From Microbispora bryophytorum (lineage in GTDB: Bacteria > Actinomycetota > Actinomycetes > Streptosporangiales > Streptosporangiaceae), in NCBI RefSeq assembly GCF_006874465.1, contig NZ_VIRL01000010.1, forward strand, positions 186,001-250,000: a stretch of DNA of 64,000 bases. The letters are read 5' to 3'. The notes beneath the pieces are model-generated. The model worked only from the letters and a program-made list of their open reading frames with translations. It was not told the origin of the DNA and searched no databases. Shown piece after piece: positions 8,288 through 16,313 of this stretch. How positions within the stretch are numbered: position 1 is the stretch's first letter; the number at the start of each line of letters is the position of its first letter. A program made the position numbers and the translations under genes.

Positions 8288-8869
8288 ATGGATCTGATGC
8301 CGTACGTCGAGAACCTTCGCCGTCAGCTCGCCGTCGCCGCCGAGGCCGGCGGTCCGGATGCCCGCGCACTGGCAGAGCGCCTCACCTCCGCCCTCGAATC
8401 CGCCACCAGGCTCACCCTGCTGGAGGCGCTGTCGGCGGCGGCGGACGAGATCACCCGTGATCTCGCACCGGGCTCGGTCGACGTGCGGCTACGCGGCGGC
8501 GACCCGGCGTTCGTGGTGACGCCACCGCAGTCGGCGCCGTCATCGGAGGGCGGGGCCGGCGGGGCGGAGACCGCACCGCCGACCGCACCGCCGGCCCTGC
8601 CACCGACAGCGCCGACGACGGCGCGGGAGGCCGCCCCGCCCGCCGGGCCGCCGTTCGGCGAGGAGGGCGGCACCGCGCGGGTGACCCTGCGGCTGCCCGA
8701 GCACCTCAAGGTGCGGGTGGAGGAGGCGGCCGCCCGGCAGGGAATCTCGGTCAACGCCTGGCTGGTCCGCGCTGTGTCCGCCGCGTTCGAGCCGGGCGCC
8801 GGAAGTGGTCCCGCCGACCGGCCGCAGCAGCCCCGGAGCGGACGCAGCTACACCGGCTGGGTGCGCTAG
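8288..8869 (+). CDS. HicB-like ribbon-helix-helix (Arc-type) DNA-binding protein
   Basis: 193 residues. Residues ~132-170 form an RHH DNA-binding unit: ARVTLRLPEHLKVRVEEAA supplies the beta strand and first helix, and RQGISVNAWLVRAVSAAFE the second helix, as in HicB/Arc antitoxin-type regulators. The N-terminal ~65 residues are helical and are followed by an Ala/Pro-rich linker (residues ~85-125). No toxin gene is adjacent; instead a DUF4097 gene and an ABC exporter follow on the same strand. With the palindromic operator array overlapping its own promoter, it is best read as an autorepressor of an exporter operon rather than a classical antitoxin. Confidence 0.82.
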   Translation: MDLMPYVENLRRQLAVAAEAGGPDARALAERLTSALESATRLTLLEALSAAADEITRDLAPGSVDVRLRGGDPAFVVTPPQSAPSSEGGAGGAETAPPTAPPALPPTAPTTAREAAPPAGPPFGEEGGTARVTLRLPEHLKVRVEEAAARQGISVNAWLVRAVSAAFEPGAGSGPADRPQQPRSGRSYTGWVR

Positions 8870-8959
8870 CCGCACCCGCCCGGTCTCATCACCCGTCACC
8901 ACTCTTCGCCCGGCCCCGAGGCCGGGATGTTCCACCGGACCCGTGAGGAGGGCTCCGCC

Positions 8960-9805
8960 ATGCCTGCTTTCGACACCCCCGAGCCGATCACCGCCGACAT
9001 CCAGATCTACCTCGGCCAGGTCCGCGTCCACGCGAGCGACCGCGCCGACACCGTGGTGGAGGTGCGCCCCAGCGACCCGTCCAGCGAGGCGAGCGTGCAG
9101 GTCGCCGAGCGGACGATCGTCGAGTTCTCCGCCGGACGGCTGCTGATCAAGGACCCCAAGCCCAAGGCCCTGAGATACCTGCTGCCCTGGCGCGGCTCCA
9201 TCGACGTGACCGTCGAACTGCCGGCCGGCTCCCGCGTCGAGACCCAGGGCGCAGCGGATCTCGTCGCCACCGGCCCGCTCGGCCAGACCGTCCTGCACAG
9301 CTCGTACGGCGACCTGCGCCTGGAGGAGACCGGCCCCCTGGAGGTCAAGGCGTCGTACGGCAACATCTCCGTCGACCGGGTGATCGGCCCTGCCGAGGCG
9401 ACCACCTCCACCGGGACGATCCGGGTCGGAACCGTCGACGGCCCCTGCACGCTGAGAACCTCCACCGGTGCCATCAGCCTCGGCGAGGCGACCGGTGACC
9501 TCCAGCTGAAGACCGCCCACGGTGACATCGTCGTCGACCGCGCGCTGGCCGGCCTCACCGCCAGGACCGCGCACGGCGGGATCCGGATCCACGCGGCGGT
9601 GAGCGGCGCCCTTCACCTGGAGACCGGCTACGGCAAGGTCGGCGTCGGCATCGCCGAGGGCACGGCCGCCTGGCTGGACCTGCACTCCAAGAACGGCGTG
9701 GTGCGCAACACCCTCGACGCCGCCGAAGGCCCCGAGACCACCGACATGGTCGTCGAGGTGCACGTGAACACCAACTGGGGCGACATCGACGTCCACCGGT
9801 CCTGA
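8960..9805 (+). CDS. DUF4097 family beta-strand repeat protein
   Basis: 281 residues with repeating beta-strand units typical of DUF4097 (putative adhesin/bactofilin-like beta-solenoid): recurrent short segments such as SSYGDLRLEE, ASYGNISVDR, TSTGTIRVG, TSTGAISLGE, TAHGDIVVDR and TAHGGIRIHA, each about 18-20 residues apart. No signal peptide or membrane helix is seen. The ATG at 8960 has GTGAGGAGGG upstream. The gene lies between the RHH regulator and the DrrA-like ATPase, 29 bases before the latter, so it is probably cotranscribed. Function in such operons is unknown; a scaffold or envelope-stress role is a guess. Confidence 0.85.
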   Translation: MPAFDTPEPITADIQIYLGQVRVHASDRADTVVEVRPSDPSSEASVQVAERTIVEFSAGRLLIKDPKPKALRYLLPWRGSIDVTVELPAGSRVETQGAADLVATGPLGQTVLHSSYGDLRLEETGPLEVKASYGNISVDRVIGPAEATTSTGTIRVGTVDGPCTLRTSTGAISLGEATGDLQLKTAHGDIVVDRALAGLTARTAHGGIRIHAAVSGALHLETGYGKVGVGIAEGTAAWLDLHSKNGVVRNTLDAAEGPETTDMVVEVHVNTNWGDIDVHRS

Positions 9806-9834
9806 CCTCCGAACACACCAGCAAGGAGACCCCC

Positions 9835-10809
9835 ATGAGCGACGCGATCACGGCCGAGGGACTGGTCAAGAGATACGGCGAGGTGACCGCTCTGGACGGG
9901 CTGAGCCTGTCTGTCCCACAAGGGACGGTGCTCGCCCTGCTCGGCCCGAACGGCGCCGGCAAGACCACGACGGTGCGGGTCCTGACCACGCTGCTGCGCC
10001 CCGACGGCGGCCGCGCCACCGTCGCCGGATGCGACGTCGTCGGTGACGCCCGGCGGCTGCGCTCGTCCATCGGGCTGTCCGGCCAGTACGCCGCCGTCGA
10101 CGAGCACCTCACCGGCGCCGAGAACCTGGAGATGATCGGGCGGCTCTACCACCTGGGCGCGAGGCGCAGCAAGGCCCGCGCCCGTGAGCTGCTCGAACGC
10201 TTCGACCTCACCGACGCCGCGGACCGTCCGGTGAAGGGCTACTCCGGCGGCATGCGCCGCCGCGTCGATCTCGCCGGCGCCCTGGCCGCCGACCCGCCGG
10301 TGCTGTTCCTGGACGAACCCACCACAGGCCTGGACCCCCGAGCCCGCGCCGCGCTGTGGGACACCATCTCGGAACTCGTCGCGGCCGGCAGCACGCTGCT
10401 GCTCACCACCCAGTACATGGAGGAGGCCGACCACCTCGCCGACCAGATCATGGTGGTCGACCACGGCCGCGCCATCGCCCGGGGCACCGCCGACGAGCTC
10501 AAGGACCAGGTCGGCGGCAACCGCGTCGAACTGACCGTGACCGACGCCGCCGAATTGGAGACCGCCCGGCAGATCCTCGCCCGGTTCGCCGTGGGCGCCG
10601 TACAGACCGGGCCGGAATCGCTCCAGGTCACCGCCCCGGTCGCCGACGGCCCCGAGTCGCTCCGCCAGGTCCTCGGCCGGCTCGCGGACGCCGGCGTGCG
10701 GGTGCGCGACGCCGGCCTGCGGCGGCCCACCCTCGACGACGTCTACCTCACCCTGACCGGGCACCAGGCGTCCGGCACCGACCCCCAGGCCCGGGAGGCC
10801 ATCCGATGA
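9835..10809 (+). CDS. DrrA-like ABC transporter ATP-binding protein
   Basis: 324-residue ATPase subunit of a daunorubicin-resistance-type exporter. Walker A GPNGAGKTTT (residues ~42-51), Q-loop LSGQYAAVDEHLTG, signature YSGGMRRRVDLAGAL, Walker B VLFLDEPTTGLD and switch His in LLLTTQYMEEAD are all intact. The C-terminal ~90 residues match the DrrA extension (DAGLRRPTLDDVYLTLTG). AAGGAG precedes the ATG. Its stop codon overlaps the permease start (ATGA), indicating translational coupling. Confidence 0.95.
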   Translation: MSDAITAEGLVKRYGEVTALDGLSLSVPQGTVLALLGPNGAGKTTTVRVLTTLLRPDGGRATVAGCDVVGDARRLRSSIGLSGQYAAVDEHLTGAENLEMIGRLYHLGARRSKARARELLERFDLTDAADRPVKGYSGGMRRRVDLAGALAADPPVLFLDEPTTGLDPRARAALWDTISELVAAGSTLLLTTQYMEEADHLADQIMVVDHGRAIARGTADELKDQVGGNRVELTVTDAAELETARQILARFAVGAVQTGPESLQVTAPVADGPESLRQVLGRLADAGVRVRDAGLRRPTLDDVYLTLTGHQASGTDPQAREAIR

Positions 10810-11609
10810 ACGCGCTCACCATGCCCATCGCCGACGGCTGGACCATCGCCAGGCGCAACACCCTGAAGATCAGGCGGTCGCCGGACCTGCTCGGCTCCGC
10901 GATCACGTTCCCGATCGTGTTCGTGCTGATGTTCGCCTACGTCTTCGGCAGCGTCATCCACGTCCCGGGGATGTCCTATCGGGAGTTCCTGATCCCCGGC
11001 ATCTTCGTCCAGGCCGTGCTCGTGAGCGCGCAGGTCACGGGCTACACACTGACCCTGGATCTGCAGAAGGGGATCTTCGACCGGTTCCGCTCGCTGCCCA
11101 TGGCCCCGTCCGGGGTGCTGATCGGCCAGACCGTCAGCGACCTGCTGATGAACCTCGCCAGCCTGGTCGTCATGGCGGTGATGGGGCTGATCGTCGGCTG
11201 GCGGGTGCACACCGCGCCGCACGAGGCCGTCCTCGGCTTCGGGCTGCTGCTGCTGTTCGCCTACGCGTTCTCCTGGTTCACCGCGACCGTCGCGCTGGCC
11301 CTGCGCACCCCGGAGAGCTTCAACAACATCGCCACCACGCTCTCCTTTCCGCTGATGTTCGTCTCCAACGCCTTCCTCGACAGCTCCGAACTGCCCACGC
11401 CGCTCCGCGTCGTCGCCGAGTGGAACCCCGTCTCGACCATCACCCAGGCCGCACGCGAACTGTTCGGCAACACCAGCACCGCGATGAAGACCGCGGACGC
11501 CTGGCCCCTGCAGCATGCCGTTACCGCATCGCTGCTCTGGATCGCCGTCATCCTGGTCGTGTTCATCCCGCTGGCGACCCGCCTCTACAAGAAGGCCGTC
11601 AGCGCCTGA
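10806..11609 (+). CDS. DrrB-like ABC-2 type permease
   Basis: 267-residue membrane subunit partnering the upstream ATPase. It has six predicted membrane segments in the ABC-2 arrangement, with family motifs FDRFRSLPMAPSGVLIGQ (coupling loop), ALRTPESFNNIATTLSFPL and EWNPVSTITQAARELFG. The start codon overlaps the stop of the ATPase gene in ATGA. The operon appears to end here at a GC-rich dyad. Exported substrate unknown. Confidence 0.93.
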   Translation: MNALTMPIADGWTIARRNTLKIRRSPDLLGSAITFPIVFVLMFAYVFGSVIHVPGMSYREFLIPGIFVQAVLVSAQVTGYTLTLDLQKGIFDRFRSLPMAPSGVLIGQTVSDLLMNLASLVVMAVMGLIVGWRVHTAPHEAVLGFGLLLLFAYAFSWFTATVALALRTPESFNNIATTLSFPLMFVSNAFLDSSELPTPLRVVAEWNPVSTITQAARELFGNTSTAMKTADAWPLQHAVTASLLWIAVILVVFIPLATRLYKKAVSA

Positions 11610-11651
11610 CCACCCGCGCCGCCGGCCGGCGACGGGCCCGCCGCGTGGTCA
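11607..11651. terminator. bidirectional terminator-like dyad between convergent genes
   Basis: The permease stop is inside TGACCAC (11607-11613) and the methyltransferase stop inside the complementary GTGGTCA (11645-11651), so the 7-base outer arms contain both stop codons. The interior is very GC-rich with CCGGCCGG. No U-tract is present, as is common in actinomycetes. Confidence 0.45.
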
Positions 11652-12473
11652 GAGCTTGCGGCCGACGGCTCCCACAATGCCGGCGTCGCCCGGGTCCGAC
11701 GGCACCTCCCAGGGAACGTCGGGCCGCCACGCCTGCACGGGGACCAGGCCGGGCTCCAGGATCTCCAGCCCGTCGAAGTACGACGTGATCCGCGCCAGCG
11801 ACCGGCCCGCCAGCCCACCCGAGGATGTCGCCGAGTAGACCTGCTTGCTCGCCTCGACGACCTCCTCCCGGATGTCGCCCTTGTAGATGTGCGACAGCAC
11901 CAGGTGACCGCCCGGGACCAGCCGTTCCCGGATCTCCGCCACGATACGGGCGGCGGTCTCGTCCTCGGTCACGAAGTGCAGCACCGAGACCAGGAGGACG
12001 GCGAACGGCCGGGTGAAGTCGATGTGGGCCCGCACCGCCGGGTCGTCGAAGATGACGCCGGGGTCGCGCAGGTCGCCGCTCATGACCATCGTGTCCGGGT
12101 TGTCGGCCAGCAGCGCCCGCGCGTGGACGAGGACGACGGGGTCGTTGTCCACGTACACCACCCGCGATCCCGGGGCGTGCCGCTGCGCGACCTGGTGGAC
12201 GTTCTCCTGCGTCGGCAGCCCGGCGCCGATGTCGATGAACTGGGTGACGCCCGACTCGGCCAGGTGCCGCACGGCGCGGCCGAGGAAGCCGCGGTTCTCC
12301 CGGGCGACCTCCCGCCCGTCGTTGCCCATCTGGCGGCCGATGGCGAGCATCTTCTCGGCGGCCTCCCGATCGGCCGGGAAGTTGTCCTTGCCGCCCAGGT
12401 AGTAGTCGTACATCCGGGCGACGCTGGGGACGGTGGGATCGATGCCCGCCGGTGCCTGTCCGAAGTCGTCCAT
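11649..12473 (-). CDS. S-adenosyl methyltransferase, PF04672 type
   Basis: 274-residue member of an actinobacterial methyltransferase family (Methyltransf_19). Family signatures: PSVARMYDYYLGGKDNFPAD near the N-terminus, FIDIGAGLPTQENVHQVAQ (SAM-binding glycine motif), VVYVDNDPVVLVHARALL, HIDFTRPFAVLLVSVLHFV and a C-terminal EPGLVPVQAWRP. Substrate unknown. The ATG at 12473 is favoured by position of GAGGAATGGAG; an ATG nine bases upstream has no room for a ribosome-binding site. A paralogue lies at 26737-27546. Confidence 0.9.
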   Translation of the reverse strand: MDDFGQAPAGIDPTVPSVARMYDYYLGGKDNFPADREAAEKMLAIGRQMGNDGREVARENRGFLGRAVRHLAESGVTQFIDIGAGLPTQENVHQVAQRHAPGSRVVYVDNDPVVLVHARALLADNPDTMVMSGDLRDPGVIFDDPAVRAHIDFTRPFAVLLVSVLHFVTEDETAARIVAEIRERLVPGGHLVLSHIYKGDIREEVVEASKQVYSATSSGGLAGRSLARITSYFDGLEILEPGLVPVQAWRPDVPWEVPSDPGDAGIVGAVGRKL

Positions 12474-12590
12474 GTGCTCCATTCCTCGCCGGTGGGATCG
12501 CTCCCACGGATCCCGTGACTTGAAGATCATCCCCTGAGATTCATCCGCGGGCAACGGGGCAGCAGCACGGCGACGACCTCGGGAGGACGC

Positions 12591-12968
12591 ATGACGCCAC
12601 GCATGACCCTGACGGCGGCGGTGCTCGACGCACCCGACGCACGCGAGCTGGCGGTCTTCTACCAGCGGCTGCTGGGCTGGCCGATCGACGACGACGAGCC
12701 CGGATGGGTGACGTTGCGCGCCCCCGGCGGCGGGACGGGCCTGTCGTTCCAGACCGAGAAGCTGTACGAGCGGCCCGTATGGCCCGCGGCGCCCGGCGGG
12801 CAGCGGATGATGCTCCACCTCGACATCGAGGTGGACGACCTCGACGCCGCCGGAGCCCACGCCGTCGAGGCGGGCGCGACCCTCGCCGGCCACCAGCCGC
12901 AGGACGACGTGCGGGTCTACCTCGATCCGGCGGGGCACCCGTTCTGTCTCTGGGTCAGGACGGGCTGA
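12591..12968 (+). CDS. VOC family (glyoxalase/bleomycin-resistance fold) protein
   Basis: 125 residues with two beta-alpha-beta-beta-beta modules: ARELAVFYQRLLGWPID and later HLDIEVDDLDAAGAHAVEAG then VYLDPAGHPFCLWVR. The C-terminal PAGHPFCL signature is typical of small actinobacterial glyoxalase-like proteins. Possible metal ligands (His, Glu) are partly present, but the reaction cannot be assigned. GGGAGGA lies upstream of the ATG. It is divergent from the PF04672 methyltransferase. Confidence 0.85.
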   Translation: MTPRMTLTAAVLDAPDARELAVFYQRLLGWPIDDDEPGWVTLRAPGGGTGLSFQTEKLYERPVWPAAPGGQRMMLHLDIEVDDLDAAGAHAVEAGATLAGHQPQDDVRVYLDPAGHPFCLWVRTG

Positions 12969-13081
12969 CCGGCGCCCCGATGATCTGGCGGCAGAGGCGA
13001 CGGACGTGTGAAAGCGGATTAATGCGGGCGACATTCCACGGACCGTGACCGCGTAACAACGCCCGGTCAGACTCCCGGGAT

Positions 13082-14041
13082 ATGAGCGAACCGAGAAATG
13101 CCGCCGACGGGGGCGGGCACGCGTCTCCCGGCCCGCATCACGGGCTTCCGAACCACGGGCATCCGAACCACGAGCTTCCGGATCACGGGCTTCCGAACCA
13201 CGAGCTTGCGAACCACGGGCTTGCGAACCACGGACACCCAGATCACGGGCTCCCGCCGCACCGGCACCACGGCGTCCGGTCCTGGCGACGGGAGGTCGGG
13301 GAGCTGGCCGCGCTCTTCATCGCCGTCGGCCTCGCCCACCTGCTCACCACCCTGCTCGGCCACCGGGACCCCGGTCCGGTGGTCCTCGTCGGCCTCGGCC
13401 TGGCACTGATCCTCGGCTCGGCCGTGCACCGGCGGCTGTCGGCCTCGGGAGGCCTACGGGCACGCGCCCGCGTCAGGGCCGCGCAGTCCACGAGCCTGTG
13501 GCGGGTTCGGGCCAGGGTCGCCGAGCGCCCCGGCCGCCTCGCCGCGCTCGCCGGGGCGCTCGCCCGGCTGCGCTGCAACATCCTCGCCCTGCAGATCGCG
13601 CCCGCCGGAAGCGCGTCGATGATGCCGGGAGGCTGCGACGCCCTGGACGAGTTCATCGTCGAGGCCCCGGCCTCGCTGACGCCCCTCGACCTGTGGCGCG
13701 CGGTCGACCGGGCCGGCGGCGCGGAGGCCGTCATCGTCCCCGCCCAGGTCAGGGACCTCATCGACCCCGGCATCCAGGCGCTGCTGCTGGGCCGGCGCGT
13801 ACGCGACGACCCGGGCGAGCTGGTCGCGGCCATGACCGAGCTGCTGCGTACGGCGGACATCCGCAGGTGCGGCCCCGGTGAGCCGGCTCCCGAGGAAGGA
13901 CCGACCGTGATGGCCGTTCCCCTGCCCGCCGGCGGCGTGCTGGTGGCGCGGCGGCCGGACCTGCCGTTCACGCCGACCGAGACGGCGCGGGCCGCCGCGC
14001 TGGCCGCGGCGGCCCGGCACCGTCAGTGGGCGGACGAGTGA
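13082..14041 (+). CDS. membrane-anchored ACT-domain protein with His-rich N-terminal repeats
   Basis: 319 residues in four parts. Residues ~18-62 are a five-residue repeat rich in His (HGLPN/HELPD/HGLAN variants) with over a dozen histidines. Residues ~75-125 hold two probable membrane helices (LAALFIAVGLAHLLTTLLG and GPVVLVGLGLALILG). An ACT-like regulatory domain follows (RVAERPGRLAALAGALARLRCNILALQI). The C-terminal part is unassigned (VIVPAQVRDLIDPGIQALLLG, then TVMAVPLPAGGVLVARRPD). The His tract could bind Ni, Zn or Cu at the membrane; that is inference. The ribosome-binding site is weak. The gene is convergent with an aldo/keto reductase, 8 bases apart. Confidence 0.75.
   Translation: MSEPRNAADGGGHASPGPHHGLPNHGHPNHELPDHGLPNHELANHGLANHGHPDHGLPPHRHHGVRSWRREVGELAALFIAVGLAHLLTTLLGHRDPGPVVLVGLGLALILGSAVHRRLSASGGLRARARVRAAQSTSLWRVRARVAERPGRLAALAGALARLRCNILALQIAPAGSASMMPGGCDALDEFIVEAPASLTPLDLWRAVDRAGGAEAVIVPAQVRDLIDPGIQALLLGRRVRDDPGELVAAMTELLRTADIRRCGPGEPAPEEGPTVMAVPLPAGGVLVARRPDLPFTPTETARAAALAAAARHRQWADE
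13136..13262 (+). repeat. 15-bp tandem repeat encoding His-rich pentapeptides
   Basis: About eight degenerate 15-base units of the form CACGGGCTTCCGAAC. Each encodes a HGLPN-like pentapeptide at the N-terminus of the ACT-domain protein. Unit changes are mostly GGG/GAG and CTT/CAT swaps, consistent with slippage plus drift. Confidence 0.85.
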
Positions 14042-14049
14042 GGTGATCC

Positions 14050-14913
14050 TCAGCCCGCCGCGTCGAGCCGGGTGAGCTCCTCGGCCGACAGCTCCAGGTC
14101 CGCCGCCTTCACCGAGTCGGTGATGGTCTCCGGCCGCGACGAGCCGGGGATCGGGATCACGACCGGCGCCTTGGCCAGCATCCAGGCCAGGCACACCTGC
14201 TGCGGGCTCACGTTGCGGGCCTGCGCCACCTCCGCGAACGGCGCGAAGCGCGAGCCCAGCTCGCCCGCCCTGGAGATGCCGCCGAGCGGGCTCCAGGGCA
14301 GGAACGCGATGTCCAGCTCGGCGCACAGCTCCAGCTCCGGCTCGCTGGAGCGGAAGGCCGGGGAGAACTGGTTCTGCACGCTGACCAGACGGCCGCCGAG
14401 GATGTCGTTGGCCTGGCGGATCTGCTCCGGGTCGGCGTTCGAGATGCCGGCGTAGCGGATCTTGCCCGCGTCCAGCAGGTCGCGGATCGCCCCGACCGAG
14501 TCCTCGTACGGCACCTTCGGGTCGGGCCGGTGGAACTGGTAAAGGCCGATGGCGTCGACGCCCAGCCGCTTGAGTGAGGCGTCGCACGCCTGCTTGAGAT
14601 AGTCGGGTGAGCCGTTGAGCGTCCAGGAGCCGTCACCCGGGCGCAGGTGTCCGCCCTTGGTGGCGACCAGCACGTCCGAGGTGTCGCCGCCGTAGCTCGC
14701 CAGAGCCTTGGCGATCAGCGCCTCGTTGTGGCCCACCTCGTCCGCGTGCAGGTGGTAGGCGTCGGCCGTGTCGATGAGCGTCACCCCGGCGTCCAGGGCC
14801 GCGTGGATGGTCGCGATGGAGCGCTGCTCGTCGGGCCGCCCCTCGATGGACATCGGCATGCCCCCGAGACCGATCGCGCCGACCTGCACGTCGCCGATGC
14901 GGCGAGTCCGCAT
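14050..14913 (-). CDS. aldo/keto reductase
   Basis: 287-residue NADPH-dependent oxidoreductase with a TIM-barrel fold. Seen: LIDTADAYHLHADEVGHNE (catalytic Asp and Tyr), LVATKGGH (catalytic Lys), IGLYQFHRPDPKVPYE (catalytic His region) and VIPIPGSSRPETITDSV, the C-terminal cofactor-binding segment. The ATG at 14913 has AAGGGGGG upstream. It is divergent from a LysR regulator, with a perfect 8-base-arm dyad just upstream of its leader, so LysR control is likely. Substrate unknown. Confidence 0.93.
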   Translation of the reverse strand: MRTRRIGDVQVGAIGLGGMPMSIEGRPDEQRSIATIHAALDAGVTLIDTADAYHLHADEVGHNEALIAKALASYGGDTSDVLVATKGGHLRPGDGSWTLNGSPDYLKQACDASLKRLGVDAIGLYQFHRPDPKVPYEDSVGAIRDLLDAGKIRYAGISNADPEQIRQANDILGGRLVSVQNQFSPAFRSSEPELELCAELDIAFLPWSPLGGISRAGELGSRFAPFAEVAQARNVSPQQVCLAWMLAKAPVVIPIPGSSRPETITDSVKAADLELSAEELTRLDAAG

Positions 14914-14933
14914 AGGAAGATCCCCCCTTGAAA

Positions 14934-14956
14934 GACACAGATCAGAGTTCTGTGTC
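14934..14956. promoter_or_regulatory. operator-like dyad between AKR and LysR genes
   Basis: GACACAGA-N7-TCTGTGTC, perfect 8-base arms. It is centred 32 bases upstream of the reductase start and would overlap its transcription start. A smaller dyad CGGC-N5-GCCG is at 14971-14983. Both are candidates for LysR binding. Confidence 0.5.
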
Positions 14957-15029
14957 CTATCCTGCGAATTCGGCATTAAGCCGTCCAACAGAAGATTTCG
15001 ATCGCATTGAGCAGCATAGGTGATGAACG

Positions 15030-15914
15030 GTGGAGTTACGGCAGCTCAGGTACTTCGTGGCGGTCGCCGAAGAGAGCCACTTCACTCGGGCGGCCGATCG
15101 TCTGCACATCGCGCAGTCGGGCCTGTCGGCCTCCATCCGTGCGCTCGAACGGGAGCTGGGCGCCGACCTGTTCCGGCGCAACACCCGGCAGGTGCGGCTC
15201 ACACCCGAGGGCCGGGCGCTGCTGGTGGAGGCCCGCAGGGCGCTCGCGGCGAGCGACGCGGCCCGTGACGCCGTGGCCGCCGTCCAGGGCCTGCTGCGCG
15301 GATCGCTGTCCATCGGCTCGCTGCAGTGCCTGCACGCGGTGGACCTGCCGACCGTGCTCGCCGGGTTCGTGGCGGCTCACCCCGGCCTCGACATCCGGCT
15401 GCGCCACGGCGGCTCGGGCGAGCTGGTCGAGCAGGTGCGCGAGGGGCGCCTCGACCTCGCCCTGGTGCTTCGCCCGGCGCGCGAGCCCGACGACCTCGTG
15501 GTGGCCCCCCTCGCGTCCGAGCCGCTCGTGCTGGCCTGCGCACCCGGGCACCCGCTGGCGGCATGCGGGAAGGTGGGGCTGGAGGCGCTGCGAGGCGAGC
15601 GGTTCGTGGACTTCCCGCCGGACTGGGGCACCCGGACGCGGGCCGACGAGGCGCTCGCCGCCGCCGGTGTCGACCGGCACGTGGCTCTGGAGGTCACCGA
15701 CGTCCACTCTCTGCTCGCTCTCGTGGGGAACGGCCTCGGCGTCGCCCTGGTCCCGCGGTCGTTCTCGGCGAAGACCGCTCGCGTGCGCTTCCTGGAGCTG
15801 GCGGACCCGGCTCCGATGTGGGAGACCGTGGCGGTGAGCGGGGCGGTGAGCGGGGCGCCCGGCGGCGGCGCGGCCGCGGCGTTGCTGGACGAGATCTACC
15901 GCGTCGCTCGATAG
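15030..15914 (+). CDS. LysR family transcriptional regulator
   Basis: 294 residues. The N-terminal winged HTH starts MELRQLRYFVAVAEESHFT and contains AADRLHIAQSGLSASIRALE. The rest is a periplasmic-binding-like effector domain with GSLSIGSLQCLHAVDLP. The GTG at 15030 is 6 bases after AGGTGA and matches the family N-terminus. It is divergent from the aldo/keto reductase, which it probably regulates; effector unknown. Confidence 0.93.
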   Translation: MELRQLRYFVAVAEESHFTRAADRLHIAQSGLSASIRALERELGADLFRRNTRQVRLTPEGRALLVEARRALAASDAARDAVAAVQGLLRGSLSIGSLQCLHAVDLPTVLAGFVAAHPGLDIRLRHGGSGELVEQVREGRLDLALVLRPAREPDDLVVAPLASEPLVLACAPGHPLAACGKVGLEALRGERFVDFPPDWGTRTRADEALAAAGVDRHVALEVTDVHSLLALVGNGLGVALVPRSFSAKTARVRFLELADPAPMWETVAVSGAVSGAPGGGAAAALLDEIYRVAR

Positions 15915-15944
15915 CTTTCTGGTCAAAAATCGCCCATTTTGGTA

Positions 15945-15992
15945 TATAACACCCATAAGGCTTCAGGGGTTCGGCCCCAGGGCCGTCCGAAC
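15945..15992 (+). promoter_or_regulatory. putative promoter and leader hairpin of the small CHC protein
   Basis: TATAAC (15945-15950) sits in an AT-rich patch unlike the surroundings and resembles a -10; no convincing -35 is seen. Downstream, GTTCGG (15969-15974) pairs with CCGAAC (15987-15992), or alternatively GGCCC (15973-15977) with GGGCC (15980-15984). The hairpin is 27 bases before the ATG at 16019, so it could tune expression. Confidence 0.35.
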
Positions 15993-16018
15993 AGCCGACG
16001 ACCACGAAGGCGACTCCT

Positions 16019-16162
16019 ATGAGCGTGCACGTCCACGTCCGCCTCACCGACGGTTACGCCGTCACCGAGGACGGACAGCTGCTGGAGCGGAGCAGTTGCC
16101 ACTGCGGCGCCGCGTGGGAGACGACCTACCAGGTGGACGAGGGCGAGCCCGAAAGCATCTGA
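16019..16162 (+). CDS. small protein with Cys-His-Cys motif (47 aa)
   Basis: Short gene translating to 47 residues: MSVHVHVRLTDGYAVTEDG at the start, then SSCHCGAAWETTYQ and an acidic tail ending EPESI. GAAGG lies at good spacing before the ATG and an AT-rich promoter-like patch precedes it. The CHC plus two upstream His (HVHV) could bind a metal. It precedes the phosphotransferase-like gene on the same strand by ~150 bases. I do not recognise the family. Confidence 0.6.
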   Translation: MSVHVHVRLTDGYAVTEDGQLLERSSCHCGAAWETTYQVDEGEPESI

Positions 16163-16313
16163 GCCGCCGGGCGCCACGGGCCGCGGCCTTCGCCGGGAGA
16201 CACACAACCGTCACCCTTTGAGGCCTCTGGTGGTTCACCCGGCGTTGGCGATACTGGGGCGATTTGTTCACGAAGCATCACAGCCCGTGTCCCGGCGGCA
16301 GGTTGGAGACGGC

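Noticed and set aside
8288..8869. HicB antitoxin of a HicAB toxin-antitoxin pair
   Set aside because: No small HicA-like toxin gene is adjacent on either strand; the operon continues into exporter genes.
16019..16162. 47-aa protein as a RiPP precursor peptide
   Set aside because: No leader/core layout, no modifying-enzyme family (LanM, YcaO, radical SAM) nearby, and one CHC motif only.
16218..16313. Upstream TTG start for the phosphotransferase-like protein
   Set aside because: The added 32 residues look unlike an N-terminus and no ribosome-binding site is near; TTG at 16314 follows GGAG.
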